Below are positions 20,471 through 27,222 of a stretch of DNA of 47,501 nt, piece after piece (the first letter of the stretch is position 1; every line of letters begins with the position of its first letter). This DNA is from a virus. The stretch lies in the IMG/VR virus record IMGVR_UViG_3300047472_000084, positions 1 through 47,501 of that record; one strand, 5' to 3'. The position numbers and the translations under genes were made by a program. Under the pieces are notes generated by a model. It was given only the letters and a program-made list of their open reading frames with translations. It was not told the origin of the DNA and searched no databases.

Positions 20471-21042
20471 CCAAGTTCAACGTCGGCGACCGAGTCCGAC
20501 TCAGCCCGCAGGCGGACCTCGCGCGCCGTGCCGCTCTCGGCGACATGGAAGGTACCGTGAAGTCGACGCATGCCGCCAGTGGGTCCGTCGGCGTGGACTG
20601 GGATGTGCCCACCCCGAGGTGGGACGGCCCGGAGAGGGACGAGATCGAACTCGTCCCCGCGCCCCAGGCGATCAACGTCGGCGACCGTGTCCGCGTCGTT
20701 GCAGACACCTACCCTGCGCGGGCCCCGCGAGGGACTGTTGGAACGGTGACCAGCCCCCTGGACGGTGACGGCTACCTGGAAGTAGACATCCCCGGTTGGC
20801 ACTCCGATGTGTCGTTCACGGCCCAGGAGGTCGAACTCATCACCCCCGCCGCTCCCCTCGTCGACAACCCCGCCGCCCTCCGCCTCCGCGCCGACGAGAT
20901 CGACCGCAACGTCGTCGAGGACGTCAAGGCCACCGCGGAGAGCCTCCGCCTCATCGAGAAACAGCGCAAGGAAATCGCGCGCAAGCGTACCCTCGCGTCT
21001 CAGTACCGCGCCGTCGCCAACGACCTGGAGGCCAACTCGTGA
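20467..21042 (+). CDS. Protein with two SH3/KOW-like modules and a helical tail
   Basis: 191 residues. Two modules share VGDRVR(V/L), G(D/T)..GTV and a closing acidic (D/E)xELV/I: residues ~1-60 (FNVGDRVRLSPQADLARRAA...) and ~65-120 (INVGDRVRVVADTYPARAPR...). SH3/KOW-like barrels often bind nucleic acid or ribosome/RNA polymerase partners. A C-terminal coiled coil (RADEIDRNVVEDVKATAESL and onward) is basic near its end. Similar modules occur in the products at 21639, 22375 and 23380. Function unknown. Confidence 0.72.
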   Translation: MTKFNVGDRVRLSPQADLARRAALGDMEGTVKSTHAASGSVGVDWDVPTPRWDGPERDEIELVPAPQAINVGDRVRVVADTYPARAPRGTVGTVTSPLDGDGYLEVDIPGWHSDVSFTAQEVELITPAAPLVDNPAALRLRADEIDRNVVEDVKATAESLRLIEKQRKEIARKRTLASQYRAVANDLEANS

Positions 21043-21182
21043 CCATCTTCACCATCTTCTTCCTCGTCGCCGTGGCCTTCTTCGTCGCGTCGATCTTCGC
21101 TGACGCCGCCCGCTGGCCCCTCTGGTTCCTCGGCGCTGCCATCTGGATCGTCACGTTCATCTTCTGGGTGCAGACATGGTAG
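21039..21182 (+). CDS. Small two-helix membrane protein
   Basis: 47 residues starting VTIFTIFFLVAVAFFVASIF, followed by ADAARWPLWFLGAAIWIVTF and IFWVQTW. Two transmembrane helices. GTGA overlap before, seven-base overlap after. No family recognised. Confidence 0.65.
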   Translation: MTIFTIFFLVAVAFFVASIFADAARWPLWFLGAAIWIVTFIFWVQTW

Positions 21183-21367
21183 CCCTCTTCGTCCTCCAGA
21201 TCACCGTTCTCGCCATCGTCGGCGTGATCCTCGCGATCCTTATGATCCTGGCCATCTGGGATCACCACCGCGTTCGGTACACTGAGAACTTCCTGCTAGG
21301 CTCCGCCTACGGCTTGACTCTCGGAGTGGTTCTTGCCACGCTGTACACCGTAACCATCCCGAACTGA
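21176..21367 (+). CDS. Small membrane protein
   Basis: 63 residues with helices at ~3-27 (VALFVLQITVLAIVGVILAI onward) and ~41-59, split by a charged WDHHRVRYTENF turn. It forms a membrane pair with the preceding gene. No family recognised. Confidence 0.65.
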   Translation: MVALFVLQITVLAIVGVILAILMILAIWDHHRVRYTENFLLGSAYGLTLGVVLATLYTVTIPN

Positions 21368-21378
21368 AAGGGCCCACC

Positions 21379-21642
21379 GTGGCTATCCAGCAGATCCAGA
21401 AGTCCTCGGCGTTCAAGCCCGAGATGATCGGCGACCTCGTCGAGATCACCGTCTACAACCAGGCTGACGGCAGTCTCCGCACCGTGACCGGCATCCTCAG
21501 CGCGTACTCCACCCACTCCAAGGGCGTCGCCGCCGTCATCGACGGGGTGGGCTACCCCCAGGAGATCCCCTCCGAGGGCCACACCCTCTCCATCACCCAC
21601 TACGAGTTCATCCTCGACCTGCTCACGGGAGACACCGAGTGA
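21379..21642 (+). CDS. Hypothetical protein, small beta-rich
   Basis: 87 residues from GTG 21379, starting MAIQQIQKSSAFKPEMIGDL. VEITVYNQADGSLRTVTGIL and the later beta strands suggest a small barrel related to the neighbouring module proteins, but the VGDRV signature is replaced by IGDLVEI. Coupled by GTGA to the next gene. Confidence 0.68.
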   Translation: MAIQQIQKSSAFKPEMIGDLVEITVYNQADGSLRTVTGILSAYSTHSKGVAAVIDGVGYPQEIPSEGHTLSITHYEFILDLLTGDTE

Positions 21643-22205
21643 CCAAGTTCAACGTCGGCGACAAGATCGTCGTCCAGCCCCACCAGTGGAACATCGAGCG
21701 CCGCAACGTGACCGAAGCCATCACCGGCACGGTCGTCGCCGTCTGGGACGACTCCCACGTCGGCACTGAGTACCAGGTTGAGCACCAGGCCCCCAGCGGA
21801 CGGACCTCCCAGATCTGGACCGCGCGCTCCGAGGCCGACAACCTCGTCGCACCCGGGCCGCAGATCAAGGTCGGCGACAAGGTCGTTTACACCGGCCACG
21901 AGACCGCCCGCTTCCACGGCAAGACCGGCACCGTGCGGTACATCGAGCGGGGTTACCGCGGTCTCCGAGGAGACCGCCCGTGGGCCTCACTCGACGGCGA
22001 CTTCTTGGGCGCCTACCTCGACAACCTCTCCCTCGTCGTCGAGGAGCCCGAGACCACCGCCGCACCCCTCGCAGGCTCCACCCCGGAACTCCGCGAGCGC
22101 ATCCTCACCGAGGTCATGCGCAACAGCACAAGCGACACGGACTACGAGGCCATCCTCACCATGGCCCGCGCGTTCGAGGCGTACATCCTGGGAGGCACCA
22201 AGTGA
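21639..22205 (+). CDS. Protein with two SH3/KOW-like modules
   Basis: 188 residues. Module 1 (~1-75) begins TKFNVGDKIVVQPHQWNIER; module 2 (~80-140) begins QIKVGDKVVYTGHETARFHG with KTGTVRYI. The first residues match those of the 20467 product (TKFNVGDRVRL), so the genes are paralogues. A C-terminal helical stretch follows an acidic linker. A GTTTACAC motif falls in the second module start (VVYT codons at 21885). Confidence 0.72.
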   Translation: MTKFNVGDKIVVQPHQWNIERRNVTEAITGTVVAVWDDSHVGTEYQVEHQAPSGRTSQIWTARSEADNLVAPGPQIKVGDKVVYTGHETARFHGKTGTVRYIERGYRGLRGDRPWASLDGDFLGAYLDNLSLVVEEPETTAAPLAGSTPELRERILTEVMRNSTSDTDYEAILTMARAFEAYILGGTK

Positions 22206-22378
22206 CCGTCTTCGACCGCTACAGCACCCTCGCTGACGACACCGGCAACCTCGCCGTCTACGACAGCCACACCGGCCGCTACGCACCGTTCTACGGTGAC
22301 ACGGCCAACATGGTCGCCGCCGACCTCAACCAGGGCCTCGAACAGGCCAACCGTTTCAAGTGGGAGGACTCCCTGTGA
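22202..22378 (+). CDS. Hypothetical small protein
   Basis: 58 residues starting VTVFDRYSTLADDTGNLAVY. Contains DSHTGRYAPFYGDTANMVAA and a short helix. Coupled by GTGA overlaps. No family recognised. Confidence 0.65.
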   Translation: MTVFDRYSTLADDTGNLAVYDSHTGRYAPFYGDTANMVAADLNQGLEQANRFKWEDSL

Positions 22379-23199
22379 CCATCAAGACCCTCGCCTCCGT
22401 GGCCAACCAGAGGCCGTACAGCGCTACCGGCTCGGACTACGCCCGCGTGGATTTCATCCACCTCACCAGCCAGGGCGCCTACCGCCTCCGCGTCCGAGAC
22501 GTCAATGACAAGTTCGTGATGTACGCGACCAACACCGACGACATCCTCGCGTTCGGCATGGCCATCGTCGCCGCGCTGGAGCCCACCCCGGCCACGGACG
22601 AGTACCCCGTCGGCACCCGCGTGCTCCTCAAGGCGTCCTCCACCGCACTCGTCACCGCCCACGCCTACGTCGGTAAGTTCGGCACCGTCATCGCCGACCC
22701 GGACAACCTCAACGCCGACGAGGCGTACGCGCACTTCGTCCAGCCGGACGGCGTCGAGTACGGCGTCTGGTTCTACGCCGACGAGGTCGAACTCGCTGCC
22801 CCCGCCGCCCGCCTCTCCGACTACACCGCTGACGACCGCGTCCGCGTGACGAGCGACGTCTTCCCTGACGACGATGCCCCGGTCGGCTCCCTCGGCACGG
22901 TCGTCAACGTCTCCTCGTTCGTCAACGTGGTCATCGACGGCTACGACCCCGAGTACAGCCTGCCGTTCAAGCCCAGCGAGATCGAGCCCTACGACCTCCC
23001 CGCCCCGCGCGTCTACAAGTACCCCGAGGGCTTGTACAAGAGCCCGTACACTGAGGCGCGCGTCTTCATCAAGCACGAGGACGGCCCCCAGGGCTACGAG
23101 ATCACGTACCTCGACGTCGCCAACGCTGGTGTCCCCGTCGTCAACCGGAACATGAACGAAAACGTCGTCTCGTACTACACCCTGGTCGCCTCCGCGTGA
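22375..23199 (+). CDS. Larger module protein with two SH3/KOW-like repeats
   Basis: 274 residues. Residues 1-75 form a small alpha/beta part (SDYARVDFIHLTSQGAYRLR). Module A (~80-145) has YPVGTRVLLKASS, KFGTVI and DEVELAAP; module B (~150-215) has YTADDRVRVTSDVF, GSLGTVVNV and SEIEPYDLP. A C-terminal part (~220-274) continues with KYPEGLYKSPYTEARVFIKH. The closing motif (D/E)(V/I)E(L/P) recurs in the other module proteins. Function unknown. Confidence 0.7.
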   Translation: MTIKTLASVANQRPYSATGSDYARVDFIHLTSQGAYRLRVRDVNDKFVMYATNTDDILAFGMAIVAALEPTPATDEYPVGTRVLLKASSTALVTAHAYVGKFGTVIADPDNLNADEAYAHFVQPDGVEYGVWFYADEVELAAPAARLSDYTADDRVRVTSDVFPDDDAPVGSLGTVVNVSSFVNVVIDGYDPEYSLPFKPSEIEPYDLPAPRVYKYPEGLYKSPYTEARVFIKHEDGPQGYEITYLDVANAGVPVVNRNMNENVVSYYTLVASA

Positions 23200-23387
23200 G
23201 CCTCCTCCCCCGGTTCCACGCATCCACCACCTCGGGAGGCCCTGTCGTCATCGACCGCGACAGGGCCCTCCGGGCGGAGTTCGTCTACCCAGGAACTTCC
23301 CAGGCCGTCGCCTCGCTTCTCAACGCCGACCCGGCTAGAGTAGAGGAATTCTACTGGACCAACAACGAAGGAGAGCCCCGTGGCTAA
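23196..23387 (+). CDS. Hypothetical small protein
   Basis: 63 residues starting VSLLPRFHASTTSGGPVVID. Its DNA includes a TAGAGTAGAGGAATTCTACT-like inverted repeat near the end (about 23337-23356). Stop overlaps the next gene by eight bases. No family recognised. Confidence 0.6.
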   Translation: MSLLPRFHASTTSGGPVVIDRDRALRAEFVYPGTSQAVASLLNADPARVEEFYWTNNEGEPRG

Positions 23388-23754
23388 CATCGGAACCGCC
23401 ACCATCAAGATCATCCCCGAGTTCGACAGTGAGACCCTGGCTGCACTCGACGACACGCTCCGTGAGGCCGTCGCTGCGTCGCTCCGGCGCCTGGCCGACG
23501 GACTGACGGCCAAGGCCCAGGCAGCCGCCAGCGAGGACACCCCCGCCTCGCCGGAACCCGCCCTCTGGGGCTACAACATCGGCGACCGCGTGGCCTACAC
23601 CTCGCGCGGTCTCGGCGCGACCGGCACCGTCCGCGTCGTCGGCGCTGTCAGGCGTGACTTCGACGGGACGCCAAACCTCCGCCTCGACCACCCGGACCGC
23701 ACGGCCCCCGGAATCGGCCACGCCTACTCGCCCAGCGACATCCGCCCCGCGTAA
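23380..23754 (+). CDS. Protein with helical N-terminus and one SH3/KOW-like module
   Basis: 124 residues. Residues ~1-60 are helical (LAALDDTLREAVAASLRRLA). The C-terminal half reads YNIGDRVAYTSRGLGATGTV, then RVVGAVRRDFDGTPNLRLDH and SPSDIRP, the module seen three genes earlier. A terminator-like hairpin follows. Function unknown. Confidence 0.7.
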   Translation: MANIGTATIKIIPEFDSETLAALDDTLREAVAASLRRLADGLTAKAQAAASEDTPASPEPALWGYNIGDRVAYTSRGLGATGTVRVVGAVRRDFDGTPNLRLDHPDRTAPGIGHAYSPSDIRPA

Positions 23755-23762
23755 CACCCCTG

Positions 23763-23795
23763 GTGCCCGCTGATACCTCCCGTACCAGCGGGCAC
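23763..23795 (+). terminator. Terminator-like hairpin
   Basis: GTGCCCGCTG pairs perfectly with CAGCGGGCAC around a 13-base loop. It is followed not by T but by a C-rich repeated tract. Confidence 0.55.
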
Positions 23796-23870
23796 CTCCC
23801 CGTCTGAGGAACCTCCCCCTCTTGGGAAGACCCCCCTCTGGAAAATACCCCCCTCCTCGTTTTGAAAGGC
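23796..23870 (+). repeat. C-rich tract with repeated CCTCCCC units
   Basis: Between the hairpin and the next gene the + strand carries CTCCCCGT, CCTCCCCCTC, ACCCCCCTC and ACCCCCCTCCTC, separated by short purine-rich pieces. The run of C with few G resembles a Rho-loading pattern and may belong to the termination signal. Confidence 0.45.
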
Positions 23871-23875
23871 CCCCC

Positions 23876-24154
23876 GTGTCTGACGAACTGACCGAAGCCA
23901 TGATGCCGAACACCGACATCGACGCCCATCTCAAGATGCTTCGCAACATGCGACCGTCGACCGACCCGGCCGTCCTGGCCAAGTCTTCGGCCCGAGGGCG
24001 AGCCGTTGCACCGTCACACTGCGACACCGCGCACGCCATCGCCAACATGATCGACAACTACCGGATCCAGGGCTACAGCGCAGGCGAAGCCGTCGCTGCG
24101 ATCATCGGCATGCTCGAACCACTCGCCACGATGCCTGTCATCAGCACCGAGTAA
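23876..24154 (+). CDS. Hypothetical helical protein
   Basis: 92 residues from GTG 23876 (GAAAGGCCCCCC upstream), starting VSDELTEAMMPNTDIDAHLK. Helices around MLRNMRPSTDP and AGEAVAAIIGMLEPL. Last gene before the first AT-rich island. No family recognised. Confidence 0.65.
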   Translation: MSDELTEAMMPNTDIDAHLKMLRNMRPSTDPAVLAKSSARGRAVAPSHCDTAHAIANMIDNYRIQGYSAGEAVAAIIGMLEPLATMPVISTE

Positions 24155-24615
24155 GCCCTGACACTTGTAGCCCGTAATCTAGATGCATGAGATTACGGGC
24201 TACAAGTGTGTCTACACTACTGTATATTATCATACGCGCACATACGCGCGCGAACTAAACTAGAACTCCAGACTAGGGCTTCAAACTGCTCTGGACTGAT
24301 ATGTGATATCTGAAATACTGATATTTCATATTTCGTATTTCACATATCACATATCGCATATCAGATATCACATCCAACATGCCACATACCAGTATTTCAC
24401 CGGCCACGCGATCCCGGACGCCGTTGTCCGGCCGCTGTGGCCATGGATCAAGTCTCTGACGCCGAAACCCCTATAGCCAAGCCCGGCAAGCCGTATCGGG
24501 GTACAAATACCTGGCAAAGACCTGGGAAACCAGGGTTTACACGCTCACCGGCCCCGGAACGCCGTAATGTCGTCCTTGTCACCAACCGGGTGGCCCGACA
24601 GACAGGACAGAGATC
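24155..24615. other. Non-coding AT-rich island 1
   Basis: 461 bases without a credible gene. It holds a 20-bp perfect hairpin (24161-24209), an AT-rich block 24290-24375 made of repeated GATAT/ATATC words (ATGTGATATCTGA and its reverse complement TCAGATATCACAT flank its core), a more GC-rich stretch with CCTGGGAAA, and a GTTTACAC site at 24535. The composition contrasts sharply with the rest of the genome. Candidate replication origin or cassette border. Confidence 0.75.
24161..24209. repeat. 20-bp perfect inverted repeat
   Basis: ACACTTGTAGCCCGTAATCT (24161-24180) is followed after AGATGCATG by its exact reverse complement (24190-24209). No T-tract follows, so a simple intrinsic terminator is less likely than a cruciform or protein site. 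Confidence 0.85.
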
Positions 24616-24993
24616 ATGAGCAACATTGACACCCGCGACCTCGAAGACCGCGCCCTCGCCCTCCAGACCACCGCGGCGATGGACTACACGCCGGACGAAC
24701 TGGATGACCTGGTCGGGCGTAAGATCGAGGACGCCCCGTTCAGCGGGGACGCCATGGCACGCCGCATCCGAGCCCGTAACGGGGCCGCACGCGCCAACCG
24801 CGTGCCGCGCCCGTACCGGTATGTACTGATCAACCTGACCGCCGCCCGGAACCTCTGGCCCGCTGCGCAGTTCGGAGAGGACCTGACCGGCAACCGCCGC
24901 ATGGCCGCGGTCGGCGGCTCGGCCATTGAGCCCGGGAACGAGCGAGAGTCGTGGTCCGACACCCGCGGCCACTCGTTCCCCGATGAGCGCTAG
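24616..24993 (+). CDS. Hypothetical protein, first gene of the ATG cassette
   Basis: 125 residues starting MSNIDTRDLEDRALALQTTA. Acidic helical first half, then Arg-rich (AMARRIRARNGAARANRVPR), ending in a disordered ESWSDTRGHSFPDER tail. No family recognised. Its ribosome site is weak. First of eight ATG-start genes lying between the two AT-rich islands. Confidence 0.65.
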   Translation: MSNIDTRDLEDRALALQTTAAMDYTPDELDDLVGRKIEDAPFSGDAMARRIRARNGAARANRVPRPYRYVLINLTAARNLWPAAQFGEDLTGNRRMAAVGGSAIEPGNERESWSDTRGHSFPDER

Positions 24994-25077
24994 CACCACC
25001 GCCCCGGATGGCGTAAGCGCGGATCGTTCCCGCGCCGGGGCACTCGCACCAACCAATCACGACGAAAGGCCCACATC

Positions 25078-25392
25078 ATGTTCGGCATCACTCAGGACGG
25101 CACGTACCGCGCCGAAAACATCGGCTTCTCGACCCCGGAACTGACCACGGGCTACGTCGTCGGCGTCCGCAGCGTCCAGCACGAATTGGACGTCCTGCCC
25201 GGCGAGGACGGCACGGTCTACTGGGACGTCGTCGAGGTGTTCGAAGACCAGTGGGACGCCGTGCTCCTTGCGGACACCCGCGGCGAACTCGCCATCTGGG
25301 ACGCCGCCGCCGGACAGGCCATCAGCATCGACCGGGTCACGGTCTCCGACGCCTGGGACGCCATGATGGTCGCGGACGGGATCGCGGAATGA
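25078..25392 (+). CDS. Hypothetical protein
   Basis: 104 residues starting MFGITQDGTYRAENIGFSTP. Beta-rich and acidic with repeated W-D/A-x-x pairs (EDQWDAVLLAD, SDAWDAMMVAD). ATG 25078 follows ACGAAAGGCCCACATC, a ribosome-site style shared within this cassette. ATGA overlap with the next gene. No family recognised. Confidence 0.68.
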   Translation: MFGITQDGTYRAENIGFSTPELTTGYVVGVRSVQHELDVLPGEDGTVYWDVVEVFEDQWDAVLLADTRGELAIWDAAAGQAISIDRVTVSDAWDAMMVADGIAE

Positions 25393-25712
25393 CCGCCCTG
25401 GACTTGCCCCTCATCGAAGGCATGCCGTCCGCCACGACGGACACACAGCGCCTGGCGGTAGCCGCACACTACGGCGTTGGCTACTTCTACACCACAACGG
25501 CCTACAGCCCCGTGGACGGCCGCCCTATCGCACGAATGGCGCTCCAAGGGCCTAAGTGGCTCGTGTGGCTCGTGGCCGTCGTGTGGCTCGTATTCTACGG
25601 CCTGGCGCTCATCCCCTGGACGCCCGTAAAGCGCATCGGCGTCGCCGCTCAGCGCTACGGCATTGCCCGCCGCCCAATCATCTACATTGACGCCGACGGC
25701 GTCGCCCGCTAG
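25389..25712 (+). CDS. Single-pass membrane protein
   Basis: 107 residues. One hydrophobic helix at about residues 55-77 (KWLVWLVAVVWLVFYGLALI) follows a soluble N-terminal part; the C-terminus (KRIGVAAQRYGIARRPIIYI) is basic and may face the cytoplasm. No family recognised. Confidence 0.68.
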   Translation: MTALDLPLIEGMPSATTDTQRLAVAAHYGVGYFYTTTAYSPVDGRPIARMALQGPKWLVWLVAVVWLVFYGLALIPWTPVKRIGVAAQRYGIARRPIIYIDADGVAR

Positions 25713-25721
25713 TTAGGAATC

Positions 25722-26309
25722 ATGTCGACCCCCGCGTTCCACTCGACCCGTGAGGCATGGCTCACAGCAGCCGTCCGCGACCTCGCTCCCCTCTTCGACG
25801 CCGTAGGCGAGTCCCTGCCGCCCGTTCGCGTCTCCGTGGGATGGCCGGGTGGCCGGGGGCGTAAAAACGCCGTCATCGGCCAGTGCTGGGCTCCTGACGC
25901 CGCAACCGATGGCGTGTCCCAACTCTTCATCAGCCCGACGCTGAATGACCCGGCCGTGATCCTCTCGACGCTGGTCCACGAACTGGTTCACGCGGTCGAC
26001 CGCAACACGTCCGGCCACCGCGGCCGATTCGCCAAGATCGCCCGTGCGGTCGGTCTGACCGGCAAGATGACCGCCACGACGGCCGGAGAGGCCCTAGCCG
26101 CCCGTCTAACGGCCGTTGCGGCCGGGCTTGGCACATTTCCCCATGCGGCCCTACGTTCGGGCGCTGACGGGGCGCACAAGCCGCAGGGGACCCGCATGCT
26201 CAAAGTAGAGTGCCCGAACTGCGGCTACATCGTCCGCACGACGGCCAAGTGGCTGGACCAGGGCGTGCCGACTTGCCCGTGCGGCGCGCACATGATGGCG
26301 GATGCCTGA
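25722..26309 (+). CDS. SprT-like zinc metallopeptidase
   Basis: 195 residues. LSTLVHELVHAVD carries the HExxH zinc site (H86, E87, H90); the N-terminal half (VSVGWPGGRGRKNAVIGQCW, then VSQLFISPTL) follows the SprT fold order; a C-terminal zinc-ribbon shows CPNCGYIVR and CPCG. SprT/SPRTN-family proteases can digest proteins cross-linked to DNA. In a phage this might remove roadblocks during replication or act on a host protein; the substrate is not known. ATG 25722 is adopted. Confidence 0.8.
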   Translation: MSTPAFHSTREAWLTAAVRDLAPLFDAVGESLPPVRVSVGWPGGRGRKNAVIGQCWAPDAATDGVSQLFISPTLNDPAVILSTLVHELVHAVDRNTSGHRGRFAKIARAVGLTGKMTATTAGEALAARLTAVAAGLGTFPHAALRSGADGAHKPQGTRMLKVECPNCGYIVRTTAKWLDQGVPTCPCGAHMMADA

Positions 26310-26398
26310 ACCTGGGAAAGTGCCTAGAGACTCGTTTACACCCTCGCGATGGGCCTAGGTTGGTCTTATCAAGTTAGATCAACGAAAGGGTCGAAACC

Positions 26399-26542
26399 AT
26401 GTACCAGGTCATCGCAGTCCACCCCGCGGGCGACGAGCGAGTCGTGAACACGTTCAACGACTGGGTCGCCGCAACCGAATACGCCGAAGCACTCCAGGCG
26501 GACGAGGTCTGGTACATGTACTACGCCAGAGAGGCCGAATAA
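26399..26542 (+). CDS. Small acidic protein
   Basis: 47 residues starting MYQVIAVHPAGDERVVNTFN, then DWVAATEYAEALQADEVWYM. ATG follows ACGAAAGGGTCGAAACC. A compact beta-helix-beta outline. It overlaps the next start by one base. No family recognised. A GTTTACAC motif and a possible promoter box (TAGGTT near 26356) lie upstream. Confidence 0.62.
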   Translation: MYQVIAVHPAGDERVVNTFNDWVAATEYAEALQADEVWYMYYAREAE

Positions 26543-26631
26543 TGGTCCAGCAGTACCCCGCCGATTTCGACGCCCATCGCACGCGGACCAACCGCCGCCC
26601 CGCCCCTCAGCCCGTCAAGCCCGTCAAGTAA
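26542..26631 (+). CDS. 29-residue hypothetical peptide
   Basis: MVQQYPADFDAHRTRTNRRP followed by a Pro/Lys end (APQPVKPVK). It is accepted because its ATG overlaps the previous TAA (TAATG) and the frame ends just before the next ribosome site AAGGACCGAAATC. Low confidence. Confidence 0.45.
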   Translation: MVQQYPADFDAHRTRTNRRPAPQPVKPVK

Positions 26632-26642
26632 GGACCGAAATC

Positions 26643-27017
26643 ATGTACCGCATTCTCGCCCTCATCGCCGCTCTCATCGTCGTCGTTGTCGCCGCCATCG
26701 CCCTGGTCACCGGCGCGTTCGGCTCGGCAACGCCCGGACAGGATGGCGTGCCCGCCACGTCGGCCGCTGCCTACCCGTGCAGTGACTACGCGGACGGCAC
26801 GGCCCCGTCCAACGCCGTCGACGGCGCTTGCTACCTCCCGACGATGTACCACGGCAGCCCGACCCTGGACACGGCCGAATACGGCACCGACATCCCGCGC
26901 TGCGCTTCCGACGATTGGAACGCCGACCACGTCGCCCGGTGCTACACCGAACGCGTCACGGACGGCGCTGTTCTGATCATCGACGCATCCGACACCGTCA
27001 TCGCCACTCTCAAGTAA
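26643..27017 (+). CDS. Secreted or membrane-anchored Cys-containing protein
   Basis: 124 residues. MYRILALIAALIVVVVAAIA and the next few residues form a signal anchor (~4-27). The exported part has four Cys (YPCSDYADG, DGACYLP, PRCASDD, ARCYTER), suggesting two disulphides outside the cytoplasm. No family recognised. Such proteins in phages may be superinfection-exclusion or surface factors, an inference only. Confidence 0.7.
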   Translation: MYRILALIAALIVVVVAAIALVTGAFGSATPGQDGVPATSAAAYPCSDYADGTAPSNAVDGACYLPTMYHGSPTLDTAEYGTDIPRCASDDWNADHVARCYTERVTDGAVLIIDASDTVIATLK

Positions 27018-27027
27018 GGATCGAACC

Positions 27028-27174
27028 ATGGACACATTCATCCCCCAGACACGCACCCTCTACCGCGACGGTGTGGCATGGGTCGCAATCGAAGATGAGG
27101 CGGGCGAAGAGATCATGTTCCCGGTCAGCGAGGCCGCAGATCTCGGAAGGTTCCTGCTCCGACTCCAGCCCTAA
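27028..27174 (+). CDS. Hypothetical small protein
   Basis: 48 residues starting MDTFIPQTRTLYRDGVAWVA, then IEDEAGEEIMFPVSEAADLG. A small beta-type sheet with a final helix. AAGGATCGAACC upstream. Last gene of the ATG cassette, before a terminator. Confidence 0.6.
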   Translation: MDTFIPQTRTLYRDGVAWVAIEDEAGEEIMFPVSEAADLGRFLLRLQP

Positions 27175-27193
27175 CCACCGGTCCCCACAGCAC

Positions 27194-27222
27194 AGCCCCT
27201 GGCCTCACCGCCGGGGGCTTTT
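27194..27222 (+). terminator. Intrinsic terminator
   Basis: AGCCCCTGGC and GCCGGGGGCT pair (one T-G) and are followed by TTTT. It ends the ATG cassette. Confidence 0.8.

Noticed and set aside
24290-24375. CRISPR-like array in the GATAT repeat block
   Set aside because: Repeat units are too short and overlapping, with no constant spacers and no Cas proteins (the Cas4-like exonuclease is of the common phage type).
24437-24619. 60-residue frame in AT-rich island 1
   Set aside because: No ribosome site, no coding-like pattern, overlaps the GTTTACAC site and runs into the start of the next gene.
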